Source of the DNA: Altererythrobacter sp. C41
GTDB taxonomy: Bacteria; Pseudomonadota; Alphaproteobacteria; Sphingomonadales; Sphingomonadaceae
DNA length: 64,000 bases
Assembly (NCBI RefSeq): GCF_016803135.1
Contig: NZ_JAEVFE010000009.1
Location: 1-64,000, forward strand
Reading direction: 5' to 3'
The translations under genes and the position numbers were made by a program. Below are positions 1 through 8,050 of the stretch, in pieces; the first letter of the stretch is position 1, and the number at the start of each line of letters is the position of its first letter. Under the pieces are notes generated by a model. The model ran no database searches. It saw only the letters and a program-made list of their open reading frames with translations, and was not told where the DNA came from.

Positions 1-25
1 GTGGCGCGCGTCCCCCGCTCCCCGA

Positions 26-49
26 CCCTCTCCCCTGAAGGGGAGAGGG
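26..49. repeat. Hairpin downstream of rpsP
   Basis: A perfect 10-bp stem (positions 26-35 with 40-49) closes a TGAA loop, 8 bp past the rpsP stop. Its arm has the CCCTCTCCCC/GGGGAGAGGG form of the junction repeats elsewhere in the window. It lies where rimM usually follows rpsP, so it is an intercistronic element or one end of a larger repeat cut by the window edge. There is no U-run on the rpsP strand, so a terminator role is doubtful. Confidence 0.5.
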
Positions 50-57
50 AGTTTTCA

Positions 58-594
58 TCAGCCCTCGGCCTTGTCTTCGGCGCCCTCGGCCGGCTCGTCC
101 GAGGTCGACTCGACCGCGGCCTCGTCGCCGGTCGCCGGGGTCTCGCTGCCTTCAGCCGGTTCGTCGGTGGTCGGCGCCGGAGCTTCAGCGGTCGCTTCCT
201 CAGCGGGAGCCGGCGCGTTCGCTTCTTCCTCGGCGGCCTTCTTGGCTTCCTCGGCTTCGGCGACCTTGGCGGCCTTCTCCTCGGCGCGTTCCTTGGCCTT
301 GTCGCCCGGCTCGGCCTTGTTCGGGTTGTTGCGCGCGGCACGCTCGCGGATGCCGGCGGCGTCGAGGAAGCGGGCGACGCGGTCGCTCGGCTGCGCGCCG
401 ACGCCGAGCCAGTAGCGGGCGCGGTCCTCGTTCAGCTGGACGCGCTTCTCGTCGTCCTTGGCGAGCAGCGGGTTGTAGGTCCCGATCTGCTCGAGATAGC
501 GGCCGTCGCGCGGCTTGCGGCTGTCGGCCACGACGATGCGGTAGTAGGGGCGCTTCTTCGCGCCACCGCGCGAGAGACGGAGTGCAATTGCCAT
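58..594 (-). CDS. rpsP: 30S ribosomal protein S16 with long acidic C-terminal tail
   Basis: This is small ribosomal subunit protein S16, which binds 16S rRNA during 30S assembly. Residues 1 to about 83 form the complete S16 core, starting [20 protein letters not shown] and including the [14 protein letters not shown] signature. Residues 84-178 are an Ala/Glu/Pro/Thr-rich, low-complexity, acidic extension, making the protein about twice the length of E. coli S16 (82 residues). Long S16 tails are common in alphaproteobacteria. An AAGG ribosome-binding site lies 8 nt before the ATG. It follows ffh on the same strand after a 39-bp gap, the usual ffh-rpsP-rimM-trmD-rplS order; rimM would lie beyond the window edge. 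The identity of the core is certain; the role of the tail is unknown. Confidence 0.97.
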   Translation of the reverse strand: MAIALRLSRGGAKKRPYYRIVVADSRKPRDGRYLEQIGTYNPLLAKDDEKRVQLNEDRARYWLGVGAQPSDRVARFLDAAGIRERAARNNPNKAEPGDKAKERAEEKAAKVAEAEEAKKAAEEEANAPAPAEEATAEAPAPTTDEPAEGSETPATGDEAAVESTSDEPAEGAEDKAEG

Positions 595-633
595 TGTAGA
601 TTACCTTCCAATGTTAAATGTTTGGTATTACGC

Positions 634-2061
634 TTACTTCTTCGAACCAGGCAGGCCCGGGAGCCCCGGCGGCATGCTGCCCCCCGGTCCACCAAGACCC
701 GGCATCGCGGCGCCCATGCCCCCGCCGTCGAACAGCGCGCCGAGGCCCTTGAGGCCGCCCATCTTCTTGATCTGCTTCATCGCGCGGCTCATTTCCTGGT
801 GCATCTTGAGCAGCTTGTTCACGTCCTGCACCTCGCGCCCCGCGCCGGCCGCGATGCGACGCTTGCGCTTGGCGTTGAGCAGCGCAGGATTGGCGCGTTC
901 CTTGGGCGTCATCGAGCCGATGATCGCATCCATGTGGACCAGCACCTTGTCGTCCACGCCCGACTGCGACAGCGCAGCCTTGGCCTTCTTCATGCCCGGC
1001 AGCATCCCGGCGAGCATGCCCAGCCCGCCCATGCTCTGCATCTGGCGGAGCTGCGTGCGCAGGTCGTTGAGGTCGAACTGACCCTTCGCCATGCGCTTGG
1101 CGAGCGCTTCGGCGTCTTCTTCCTTGATCGTCGCCGCGGCCTTCTCGACCAGGCTGACGACGTCGCCCATGCCGAGGATGCGGCCGGCGACGCGCTTGGG
1201 ATCGAAGGCCTCCAGCGCATCGAGCTTTTCACCCGTGCCGGCGAACTTGATCGGCTTGCCGGTGACGTGCCGCATCGACAGCGCCGCACCGCCGCGCGCA
1301 TCGCCGTCCATCCGGGTCAGCACCACGCCGGTCAGCGGCACTTCCTCAGTGAAGCTCTTGGCGACGTTGACCGCGTCCTGGCCGGTCAGCGAATCGACCA
1401 CCAGCAGCACTTCGTTCGGCGAGGAGATGCCGGCGACCGCCTTCATCTCCGCCATCAGCGCCTCGTCGACGTGCAGGCGGCCGGCGGTGTCGAGCAGCAG
1501 CACGTCGGCCGACTGGAGCCGCGCGGCTTCCATCGCCCGCCGCGCGATGTCGACCGGCTGCTGGCCGGCAACGATCGGCAGGGTCGCGACGCTGACCTGC
1601 TCGCCCAGCACCGCGAGCTGCTCCTGCGCGGCCGGACGGTTGACGTCGAGCGAGGCCATCAGCGCCTTCTTGCCGTGGCGCTCCTTCAGGAACTTGCCGA
1701 GCTTGGCGGTGGTGGTCGTCTTGCCCGAGCCCTGGAGGCCGACCATCATGATGACGACCGGCGGCTTGGCGTCGAGGTTCAGCCCCTCGACCGCTTCCCC
1801 GCCCAGCATCTCGACCAGCTCGTCGTTGACGATCTTGACGACCTGCTGGCCCGGCGTGACCGACCGCAGAACCTCGGCGCCGATCGCCTTCTCGGTCACG
1901 GCATCGATGAACCGGCGCACCACCGGCAGCGCGACGTCCGCCTCGAGCAACGCGACGCGCACCTCGCGCATCGCCTCGCGCACGTCCTGCTCGCTCAGCG
2001 CCCCGCGCCCGCGCAGGCGGTCGAACACATTGCCGAGCCGGTCGGACAGATTGTCGAACAT
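634..2061 (-). CDS. ffh: Signal recognition particle protein Ffh
   Basis: This SRP GTPase binds 4.5S RNA and signal peptides and delivers ribosomes to FtsY and the Sec translocon. The 475 residues are the normal length. The N domain spans about 1-85. The G domain carries the P-loop GLQGSGKT at 108-115, then DTAGRLH near 192 and the TRMDGDARGG element near 250. The M domain (about 300-440) is methionine-rich with RRIAAGAGREVQDVN, the RNA- and signal-binding part. The last 30 residues are a Gly/Pro/Met-rich tail. It is the first gene of an apparent ffh-rpsP operon. The 4.5S RNA gene itself is not seen here. Confidence 0.97.
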   Translation of the reverse strand: MFDNLSDRLGNVFDRLRGRGALSEQDVREAMREVRVALLEADVALPVVRRFIDAVTEKAIGAEVLRSVTPGQQVVKIVNDELVEMLGGEAVEGLNLDAKPPVVIMMVGLQGSGKTTTTAKLGKFLKERHGKKALMASLDVNRPAAQEQLAVLGEQVSVATLPIVAGQQPVDIARRAMEAARLQSADVLLLDTAGRLHVDEALMAEMKAVAGISSPNEVLLVVDSLTGQDAVNVAKSFTEEVPLTGVVLTRMDGDARGGAALSMRHVTGKPIKFAGTGEKLDALEAFDPKRVAGRILGMGDVVSLVEKAAATIKEEDAEALAKRMAKGQFDLNDLRTQLRQMQSMGGLGMLAGMLPGMKKAKAALSQSGVDDKVLVHMDAIIGSMTPKERANPALLNAKRKRRIAAGAGREVQDVNKLLKMHQEMSRAMKQIKKMGGLKGLGALFDGGGMGAAMPGLGGPGGSMPPGLPGLPGSKK

Positions 2062-2117
2062 CGCCTACTCCAAACTCAGGCCGCAAGGACCATGCTTATC
2101 TGGTCGCTTCCCGAACC

Positions 2118-2140
2118 GAAAAAGTGGTGCCCACTTTTTC
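2118..2140 (-). terminator. AT-rich palindrome between tRNA-Ala and ffh
   Basis: A perfect 10-bp inverted repeat (GAAAAAGTGG / CCACTTTTTC, loop TGC) sits 57 bp upstream of ffh and 237 bp past tRNA-Ala. On the minus strand it ends in a TTTTT run, so it could stop tRNA-Ala transcription before ffh. It also reads as a terminator in the other direction. Its AT-rich arms stand out in GC-rich DNA. Confidence 0.45.
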
Positions 2141-2270
2141 TGGGAAGCTCCCGAAACGCGAAAAACGCCGGCGGACGAAACCTCGTCGGCCAGCGTGGGG
2201 CGAACCCCTATGAAACCCAAACTCAATCCGGGTATGTCGAGATCCGGTCAGTGGCGAGGCGAAAACGGTG

Positions 2271-2329
2271 GCTTTCGAGAACCGGAGCGCAGCGACCTTC
2301 AGGTCGTGAGCACCGGAAGCGCAGAAAGC
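2271..2329. repeat. Nested palindrome with repeated ACCGG(A)AGCGCAG boxes
   Basis: The gap 2062-2376 has no plausible gene. It holds a composite element: outer arms GCTTTC/GAAAGC (2271-2276, 2324-2329), two direct near-copies of ACCGGAGCGCAG (2281-2292 and 2312-2324, the second with one extra A), and between them the hairpin CGACCT-TC-AGGTCG (2293-2306). The symmetry suggests a mobile or structural repeat rather than chance. I cannot assign a function. Confidence 0.45.
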
Positions 2330-2376
2330 TGCCGTTTGCAGCCCGTCAATGGCCGGATATCGGCATATCCGGAGGA

Positions 2377-2452
2377 TGGTGGAGCCTAGCGGGATCGAAC
2401 CGCTGACCTCCTGCATGCCATGCAGGCGCTCTCCCAGCTGAGCTAAGGCCCC
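2377..2452 (-). tRNA. tRNA-Ala (anticodon GGC)
   Basis: The minus strand folds as a complete cloverleaf of 76 nt with encoded CCA. The acceptor arm is GGGGCCT/AGGCTCC with discriminator A, the D arm begins GCTC, and the anticodon stem is CCTGC/GCAGG. The loop ATGGCAT places GGC at positions 34-36 and the T loop is TTCGATC. It reads GCC, a favoured alanine codon in this GC-rich genome. Confidence 0.97.
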
Positions 2453-2509
2453 GTGCCATCCATTTGCGGCGCATCCCGGGAGATGCGCCAGACCCGCCGG
2501 TGAGCGGGA

Positions 2510-2535
2510 GGGCCGCCCTTTATTCAGGGCGGCCC
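2510..2535 (-). terminator. Hairpin after the FYDLN-type gene
   Basis: A perfect 10-bp GC-rich stem (GGGCCGCCCT / AGGGCGGCCC) with a 6-nt AT loop lies 20 bp past the stop of the FYDLN-type gene. There is no U-run after it on the minus strand, so it may be an mRNA-stabilising hairpin rather than an intrinsic terminator. Confidence 0.4.
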
Positions 2536-2554
2536 GGCATTGCAAGAGCGGATT

Positions 2555-2881
2555 TCAGGTATCTTCTTCCTCGTCGTCGCCCTTGCCCTTCGAGACGCCG
2601 AGATCGTCGTCGCCGCCGAGATCGACCTCGTTGTCCGGCGAATCGTCGTCGTCGTCGACGTCGATGTCTTCCAGATCGTCGTCGGCAAGGTCGCTGTCGG
2701 CTTCCTTGTCCTTCTTCTCTTCTTCCTCGAACGGAATCGGCTGCTTCGACTTCAGCACCGGCTCGGGATACCATTCCTCGCCGCATTCGATGCAGGCGAC
2801 CGGCTCATCCTTGCCGAGATCGTAGAAGCGTTCACCGCATTTGGGGCAGGAACGCTTGGTGCCCCATTCTGGCTTGGCCAT
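2555..2881 (-). CDS. FYDLN acid domain protein (TIGR02300 family)
   Basis: This 108-residue protein has an N-terminal zinc ribbon and an acidic tail. MAKPEWGTKRSCPKCGERFY carries the first CxxC; the second is CIEC in the segment ending GEEWYP. From about residue 52 the protein is almost entirely Asp/Glu with some Lys. This matches the alphaproteobacterial TIGR02300 family, whose function is unknown. I chose the ATG at 2881 because AAGGA lies 7 nt upstream; the in-frame TTG two codons earlier overlaps that site. It is transcribed toward tRNA-Ala and divergently from aroA. The long acidic run could mimic nucleic acid or be disordered; that is inference. Confidence 0.85.
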   Translation of the reverse strand: MAKPEWGTKRSCPKCGERFYDLGKDEPVACIECGEEWYPEPVLKSKQPIPFEEEEKKDKEADSDLADDDLEDIDVDDDDDSPDNEVDLGGDDDLGVSKGKGDDEEEDT

Positions 2882-3057
2882 TGTCAATCCTTACATTCCC
2901 CGCCGCCCCGGCAGGGTTGAAAACTCGTGAGAACGTGATGGGTGTGCTCGCCCCCGGAATCAAGAGCGCACCGCAGGCGGCGCGCGCCTTGCCATAGGGC
3001 AATGCCGCTGTCAAAAGCCGCGGCCGATCCGCCCCCTCCCGGTGAAGGACCCCTTCC

Positions 3058-4485
3058 TTGAACGACATGCCCCGCCCCCGCCGCTTTCTGCCGTCCGGCC
3101 CCTTGCGCGGACGGATTCGCGTGCCCGGCGACAAATCGATCAGCCACCGCGCGCTGATGCTCGGCGCGCTGGCCGTGGGCGAGACGCGGGCGAGCGGATT
3201 GCTGGAAGGCGAGGACGTGCTCGCCACCGCCGCCGCGATGCGTGCGATGGGCGCGACCATCGAACGTGACGACGCCGGCACCTGGTCGATTCACGGCGTC
3301 GGCGTCGGCGGTTTGCTCCAGCCCGGTCAGGCGCTCGAGATGGGCAACTCGGGCACCTCGACCCGCCTCCTCATGGGCCTCGTCGCCAGCCACGGGATCA
3401 CCGCGGCCTTCACCGGCGACGCCAGCCTGTCGAAGCGCCCGATGGGCCGCGTGATCGAGCCGCTGAGCCGGATGGGCGCGAGCTTCACCCCGTCCCCCGG
3501 CGGCACGCTGCCGCTGATGATGGAGGGGCTGTGCCCGGCGGTGCCGATCGAATACCGCCTGCCCGTCGCCAGTGCACAAGTGAAGAGCGCGGTGCTGCTT
3601 GCCGGGCTCAACACGCCGGGCGTGACCACGGTGATCGAGCCGGTGCCGACGCGCGACCACTCCGAACGCATGCTGCGCGGCTTCGGCGCCGAACTGGAGG
3701 TCGATGAACTGGTCGGCGAGCGGGTCATCCGTATCCATGGCGAGGCCGAACTGCGTCCGCAGACGATCGAGGTGCCGGGCGATCCCTCGTCCGCGGCATT
3801 CTTCCTCGTCGCCGCCAGCCTCGTCGAAGGAAGCGACCTCGTGATCGAGAACGTCGGCCTCAACCCGACCCGCGCGGGGTTGGTCGAGGTGCTGCGCCAG
3901 ATGGGCGCGAGCATCGAGGAACTGGACGCGCGCGAAGTCGGCGGCGAGCCGGTCGCAGACCTGCGCGTGCGCCACGCAGCCCTCACCGGGATCGAGGTCG
4001 ACCCGGCCGTGGCGCCGAGCATGATCGACGAGTTCCCCGTCCTGTTCGTCGCCGCCGCCCTCGCGCAGGGCCGCACGGTGACCCGCGGGCTGGAGGAACT
4101 ACGCGTCAAGGAAAGCGACCGCATCGCAGCCATGGCCGCCGCGCTCACCGCCGCCGGCGCGCGAGTCGAAGAGACCGAGGATGGCCTGATCGTCGATGGC
4201 AGCGGCGGCGATCCCCTGCCTGGCACCGGCGGCGACGTGGCGATCGTCACTCACCTCGACCACCGCATCGCAATGAGCATGGCCGTCGCCGGCCTCACCA
4301 GCCGCGCCGGCGTGGACATCGACGACACCCGCCCGATCGGCACGAGCTTTCCCGATTTCGAGGGCCTGCTGTCAGGCGCAACAAATCCCCCCTCCCGCTT
4401 GCGGGAGGGGCCGGGGGAGGGCCTGTCGACCGATGCTCCTCACCCACCCCCCAGCCCCCTCCCGCAAGCGGGAGGGGGAGAGTGA
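3058..4485 (+). CDS. aroA: 3-phosphoshikimate 1-carboxyvinyltransferase (EPSP synthase)
   Basis: EPSP synthase joins shikimate-3-phosphate and phosphoenolpyruvate in the shikimate pathway. Motifs in order are [84 protein letters not shown] and RVKESDRI. The middle motifs resemble the class II enzymes typified by Agrobacterium CP4, so low glyphosate sensitivity is possible by family inference only. I chose the TTG start because GAAGGA lies 9 nt before it; an ATG follows at 3067. The catalytic protein ends near [11 protein letters not shown]. The last 30 or so residues ([13 protein letters not shown] onward) are encoded by a palindromic repeat, so this tail is probably not functional. The stop overlaps the next gene as GTGA. 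Confidence 0.96.
   Translation: MNDMPRPRRFLPSGPLRGRIRVPGDKSISHRALMLGALAVGETRASGLLEGEDVLATAAAMRAMGATIERDDAGTWSIHGVGVGGLLQPGQALEMGNSGTSTRLLMGLVASHGITAAFTGDASLSKRPMGRVIEPLSRMGASFTPSPGGTLPLMMEGLCPAVPIEYRLPVASAQVKSAVLLAGLNTPGVTTVIEPVPTRDHSERMLRGFGAELEVDELVGERVIRIHGEAELRPQTIEVPGDPSSAAFFLVAASLVEGSDLVIENVGLNPTRAGLVEVLRQMGASIEELDAREVGGEPVADLRVRHAALTGIEVDPAVAPSMIDEFPVLFVAAALAQGRTVTRGLEELRVKESDRIAAMAAALTAAGARVEETEDGLIVDGSGGDPLPGTGGDVAIVTHLDHRIAMSMAVAGLTSRAGVDIDDTRPIGTSFPDFEGLLSGATNPPSRLREGPGEGLSTDAPHPPPSPLPQAGGGE
4387..4480. repeat. Palindromic junction repeat (CCCTCCCGC...GCGGGAGGG type), copy a
   Basis: Two hairpins flank a short core. The left arm has CCCTCCCGCTTGCGGGAGGG and the right arm has CCCTCCCGCAAGCGGGAGGG. 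The element lies wholly inside the 3' end of aroA and ends 1 bp before the GTG of the next gene. Its right arm, GGGAGGGGGAGA, is the only Shine-Dalgarno-like sequence for that gene. Related copies are at 4751-4788 and 31058-31174. Confidence 0.8.
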
Positions 4486-4796
4486 CAGGCCTCGACACGG
4501 CCGCGATGGTCGGCTTCGGCGGCATGTTCTGCATCATCGCCGCCTACGCCTACCTAACCTGGAATCCGGCCCCGAACCCGTTCCTCCTCCACGGCACCAA
4601 CCTGCTCGGCGCCGCGCTGCTGACAGTGTCGCTGCTCGTCCACACCAATTGGCCAAGCCTGGTGCTCGAAGGCTTCTGGGCCTCGATCGCGATCTACGGC
4701 CTGGTCAAGGCGGCGCGGGAACGCAAGTCCCCCTCGCTCTCCTCCGCGGCAAGCCCTCCCCCGGCCCCTCCCGCAAGCGGGAGGGGAGAGCGGTGA
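4482..4796 (+). CDS. Small membrane protein, CBU_0592-like
   Basis: The 104-residue protein has three likely membrane segments: about 8-24 ([17 protein letters not shown]), 38-54 ([17 protein letters not shown]) and 58-74 ([15 protein letters not shown]). The hydrophobic pattern fits the short CBU_0592-type membrane family of unknown function, but I recognise it only by this pattern. The GTG start overlaps the aroA stop by four bases and its stop overlaps the cmk start in the same GTGA form, so the three genes should be translationally coupled. The last 22 or so residues ([19 protein letters not shown]) are encoded partly by a palindromic repeat and are unlikely to be part of the fold. Confidence 0.7.
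   Translation: MTGLDTAAMVGFGGMFCIIAAYAYLTWNPAPNPFLLHGTNLLGAALLTVSLLVHTNWPSLVLEGFWASIAIYGLVKAARERKSPSLSSAASPPPAPPASGRGER
4751..4788. repeat. Palindromic junction repeat, copy b
   Basis: The arm CCCCTCCCGCAAGCGGGAGG (4765 onward) is the same sequence as the right arm of copy a. It encodes the tail of the small membrane protein and ends 4 bp before the GTG of cmk. Its GGGAGGGGAGA is the apparent ribosome-binding site of cmk. It looks like a shortened copy lacking a matching left hairpin. Confidence 0.75.
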
Positions 4797-5419
4797 TCAT
4801 CGCCGTCGACGGCCCCACCGCCAGCGGCAAGGGCACGATCGCCCGCGCGCTGGCCGCGCGCTACCGGCTGCCGCATCTCGACACCGGCCTGCTCTACCGC
4901 GCGGTCGGGCGGCAGGTGTTCCTCGACGGCGGCAACCCGGACGACCCCGTCGATGCGCTGGCAGCCACCAGCTTCCCCGAAGCCCTGCTCGCCGATCCGC
5001 ACTTGCGCAGCGAGGCAACCGGCGGGCTCGCCAGCCGTGTCTCGATCCACCCCACCGTGCGCCAGGCCCTGTTCGAGCGCCAGCGGACGTTCGCCACCCA
5101 GCCGGGCGGCGCGGTGCTCGACGGGCGCGACATCGGCACCGTCATCGCACCCGAGGCGCAGGTGAAGCTGTTCGTCACCGCCAGCGTCGAGGCCCGCGCG
5201 CACCGCCGCTGGAAGGAAATGCACGACCGCGGCATCCCCGCCTCGCTCGACGCCATCGCCGAAGACCTCCGCCGCCGCGACGCCCGCGACACCCAGCGCA
5301 AGGACGCCCCCCTGCGCGCGGCGCCGGACGCGGTGATGCTGGATACCTCCACCTTGGGCCGCGACGAGGCCATCGCCGCCGCGATCGAGGCGGTCGAGAG
5401 GGTACGGCAAGCGTACTAG
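4793..5419 (+). CDS. cmk: Cytidylate kinase
   Basis: (d)CMP kinase phosphorylates CMP and dCMP with ATP for RNA and DNA synthesis. At 208 residues it is near normal length (E. coli 227). It has the P-loop GPTASGKGT at 7-15, DTGLLYRAVG, DGRDIGTV, and the C-terminal lid and binding segment RRDARDTQRKDAPLR with DTS near the end. The GTG at 4793 gives [14 protein letters not shown] directly, overlaps the previous stop and follows GGGAGGGG. Upstream in-frame codons run back into repeat-derived sequence and are not used. aroA-cmk-rpsA is a common alphaproteobacterial order. Confidence 0.96.
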   Translation: MIIAVDGPTASGKGTIARALAARYRLPHLDTGLLYRAVGRQVFLDGGNPDDPVDALAATSFPEALLADPHLRSEATGGLASRVSIHPTVRQALFERQRTFATQPGGAVLDGRDIGTVIAPEAQVKLFVTASVEARAHRRWKEMHDRGIPASLDAIAEDLRRRDARDTQRKDAPLRAAPDAVMLDTSTLGRDEAIAAAIEAVERVRQAY

Positions 5420-5465
5420 CGATCAGACGGAGCCGGAAAGAGCCCAGCTCTCGCCTCACCTCTTT

Positions 5466-5535
5466 GTCATCCCCGCGGAAGCGGGGATCCATGGGCCATC
5501 GTCCGACAATGGATTCCCGCTTTCGCGGGAATGAC
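5466..5535. repeat. GTCAT...ATGAC dispersed palindromic repeat, copy 1
   Basis: GTCATCCCCGCGGAAGCGGG opens the element and CCCGCTTTCGCGGGAATGAC closes it, so each end is a hairpin and the whole 70 bp is an imperfect palindrome. It lies 46 bp past cmk. Four further copies of this design are in the window (9251, 19066, 32067, 36419). Here the stems are CCCCGC/GCGGGG rather than CCCAGC/GCTGGG. Confidence 0.8.
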
Positions 5536-6159
5536 AAGGGGTAGTGCAAGCGTCCTTTCGTTCTCACGCCCCCCAGCTCGGCCGCTTTCCCCACGCAGAG
5601 CCCGCGAAGACCGCAGAGAAGCATTCACCGCGCTCCGCGGCTGAAATCCTCTCCGACCGCCAGGCAAGAAACCATTTTCCTACACGCCCTCCGCTGTGCC
5701 AGCACCCCGATCATGCGCACCGCGACTCGGCCTCCTCCCGCCCTGCCCGCCGCGCAAGGTGACACCCGGCGGCGAGTGTGGCTTTTCCGCTCCCGAAGTC
5801 CACACACGGGCCACCCGAAAAAGCCTCTTCGCCGAGGGCGAGCAGCCCAAGGTGACACCGTGCTAAAACTCCGCGGAGCGTCAACCCAGCAGCGCGGTTT
5901 CGCTTGCTTTTGCGGCCGCTTTCCCCTAGGCGCGCGCCCGTTCGACGGACGCATGGGTCCGGTCGGAGGCAGGCTTCCTTTTGGCATTGCCGGTCGCGTT
6001 CGGGCGGTTCGTCCGCCCCGGCCTGCTTTTCCCGCCCCTCCCTCTCCCACGCACCCGGAGAACCTCCGCCACGGCATTCGGCCTCGCGGAGAGTCTGGCC
6101 AGAAGACCAGCGGACCCAACCGCTTGGCCGGAAAAAACGTGAAGTAGGAACATCCACCA
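5536..6159 (+). other. Long non-coding stretch before rpsA
   Basis: No convincing gene lies in these 624 bp. Open frames here have no Shine-Dalgarno, no family features and unnatural Pro/Arg-rich composition. The sequence contains two copies of CAAGGTGACACC (near 5754 and 5848) about 95 bp apart. A GTAGGAAC ribosome-binding site for rpsA is at the 3' end. The stretch probably holds the rpsA promoter and leader, where autoregulation by S1 would act. I could not identify a specific promoter. Confidence 0.4.
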
Positions 6160-7860
6160 ATGGCAACTTCCGCCAACCCCACGCGCGCCGATTTCGAGGC
6201 GCTGCTCAACGAACAGCTCGGCGGCGCCGGCGAAGAAGGCTTCGAAGGCCGCGTCGTCAAGGGCACCGTCACCGCGATCGAGAACGGCATGGCCGTGATC
6301 GACGTCGGCCTGAAGAGCGAAGGCCGCGTCAACCTCAAGGAATTCATGCGCGTCGACGACGAGCACGGCCTGCAGGTCGGGAGCGAAGTCGAAGTCTTCG
6401 TCGACCGCGTCGAGAACGCCGACGGCGAAGCCATGCTCAGCCGCGACCGCGCCCGCCGCGAAGCCGCGTGGGACAAGCTGGAAAGCGAGTTCGGCGAAGG
6501 CAAGCGCGTCGAGGGCCGCATCTTCGGCCGCGTCAAGGGCGGCTTCACCGTCGACCTCGATGGCGCCGTGGCCTTCCTGCCCGGCAGCCAGGTCGACATC
6601 CGCCCGGTCCGCGACGTGACCCCGCTGATGGACATGCCGCAGCCGTTCCAGATCCTGAAGATGGATCGCCGCCGCGGCAACATCGTCGTCAGCCGCCGCG
6701 CGGTGCTCGAGGAAACCCGCGCCGAACAGCGCAGCGAGCTGATCGACAAGCTCTCCGAAGGCCAGGTGATCGAGGGTGTCGTCAAGAACATCACCGACTA
6801 CGGCGCCTTCGTCGACCTCGGCGGAATCGACGGGCTGCTCCATGTCACCGACATGAGCTACAAGCGCGTCAACCACCCGAGCGAGGTGATCAACATCGGC
6901 GACACCGTCACCGTGCAGATCATCCGCATCAACGAAGAGACGCAGCGCATCAGCCTCGGCATGAAGCAGCTCGAGAGCGATCCGTGGGATGGCGTCGGTG
7001 CGAAGTACCCGGTCGGCGCGAAGCTGACGGGCACCGTCACCAACATCACCGAATACGGCGCCTTCGTGGAGCTGGAGCCGGGCATCGAAGGCCTGGTCCA
7101 CGTCTCCGAGATGAGCTGGACCAAGAAGAACGTGCACCCGGGCAAGATCGTCTCGACCTCGCAGGAAGTCGAAGTCATGGTGCTCGAGGTCGACAGCGAG
7201 AAGCGCCGCATCTCGCTCGGTCTCAAGCAGGCCCAGCGCAACCCGTGGGAAGAGTTCGCCGAGAAGCACCCGATCGGTTCGAAGGTGTCGGGCGAAGTCA
7301 AGAACGCCACCGAGTTCGGCCTGTTCGTGGGCCTCGACGGCGACGTCGACGGCATGGTCCACATGTCCGACATCGCCTGGGGCATCTCGGGCGAGGACGC
7401 GCTGGCGCTGCACCGCAAGGGTGAGCAGGTCGAGGCGATCGTGCTCGACGTCGACACCGACAAGGAGCGCATCAGCCTCGGCATGAAGCAGCTCGAGAAG
7501 GGCGCGCCGAGCGAGGCGGGCGCTTCGGGCTCGCTGCGCAAGAACGAAGTCGTCACCGTCAGCGTGCTCGAAGTCCGCGACGGCGGCCTCGAGGTGCAGG
7601 TCGGCGAAGACGGCGCGACCGGTTTCATCAAGCGCTCGGATCTCGGCCGCGACCGCGACGAGCAGCGCCCCGACCGCTTCCAGGTCGGCCAGAAGATCGA
7701 TGCCATGGTCATCGGCTTCGACCGCTCGAAGAAGCCCAACTTCTCGATCAAGGCGCGTCAGATCGCCGAAGAGAAGGAAGCCGTCGCGCAGTTCGGTTCG
7801 TCCGACTCGGGCGCCTCGCTCGGCGACATCCTCGGCGAAGCGCTGAAGAAGAAGGACTGA
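6160..7860 (+). CDS. rpsA: 30S ribosomal protein S1
   Basis: S1 recruits mRNA to the 30S subunit. The 566 residues contain six S1/OB repeats of about 85 residues each, starting near residue 20. The clearest are DYGAFVDLGGIDGLLHVTDM, EYGAFVELEPGIEGLVHVSE and EFGLFVGLDGDVDGMVHMSD. The two N-terminal repeats are diverged, as expected for the ribosome-docking domains. The C-terminus ends in a Lys-rich tail after SLGDILGEALKKKD. GTAGGA precedes the ATG by about 12 nt, not a tight spacing, but the start gives the expected MATSANPTRADFEALLNE. It follows cmk after a 740-bp gap. Confidence 0.97.
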   Translation: MATSANPTRADFEALLNEQLGGAGEEGFEGRVVKGTVTAIENGMAVIDVGLKSEGRVNLKEFMRVDDEHGLQVGSEVEVFVDRVENADGEAMLSRDRARREAAWDKLESEFGEGKRVEGRIFGRVKGGFTVDLDGAVAFLPGSQVDIRPVRDVTPLMDMPQPFQILKMDRRRGNIVVSRRAVLEETRAEQRSELIDKLSEGQVIEGVVKNITDYGAFVDLGGIDGLLHVTDMSYKRVNHPSEVINIGDTVTVQIIRINEETQRISLGMKQLESDPWDGVGAKYPVGAKLTGTVTNITEYGAFVELEPGIEGLVHVSEMSWTKKNVHPGKIVSTSQEVEVMVLEVDSEKRRISLGLKQAQRNPWEEFAEKHPIGSKVSGEVKNATEFGLFVGLDGDVDGMVHMSDIAWGISGEDALALHRKGEQVEAIVLDVDTDKERISLGMKQLEKGAPSEAGASGSLRKNEVVTVSVLEVRDGGLEVQVGEDGATGFIKRSDLGRDRDEQRPDRFQVGQKIDAMVIGFDRSKKPNFSIKARQIAEEKEAVAQFGSSDSGASLGDILGEALKKKD

Positions 7861-7867
7861 CGCCGGT

Positions 7868-7972
7868 GTCCCCGCCCTTCGGCTGGCTGGCAAGCCAGCC
7901 GCTCAGGGTAAACTGCCCAAAGGGCAGGCGGGGACCTCAGGCGGCATGAGACCCCCGCCTTCGCGGGGGCTC
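7868..7972. repeat. Hairpin cluster after rpsA (GAGMCCCC...GGGGCTC type)
   Basis: The gap 7861-8050 is filled with stems. GTCCCCGCC at 7868-7876 pairs with GGCGGGGAC at 7927-7935 around an inner GGCTGGC/GCCAGCC hairpin. A second palindrome at 7948-7972 (GAGACCCCCGCC...GGGGGCTC) resembles the ends of the 17640-17716 element. No gene is present. Confidence 0.6.
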
Positions 7973-7981
7973 GTACGAACA

Positions 7982-8019
7982 GGAAGGCCCGCTTGCCCAC
8001 CCGGCAGGCGGGCCTTTCC
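7982..8019 (+). terminator. Probable rpsA terminator
   Basis: GGAAGGCCCGC (7982-7992) pairs with GCGGGCCTTTCC (8008-8019) with one bulge. The 3' side contains a short TTT before CC. It lies 122 bp past rpsA and 32 bp before the VOC gene. The weak T-run makes termination plausible, not certain. Confidence 0.5.
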
Positions 8020-8050
8020 TATATCCGCCCCGGCGCGTAGACTGCGCGCC

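Noticed and set aside
1-2406. 801-codon open frame on the plus strand
   Set aside because: It lies antisense to rpsP and ffh; high GC leaves the opposite strand open. It has no start signal and no family features.
5713-6147. 144-codon frame before rpsA
   Set aside because: Pro/Arg-rich, no Shine-Dalgarno, no recognisable fold, and it lies in the expected rpsA leader.
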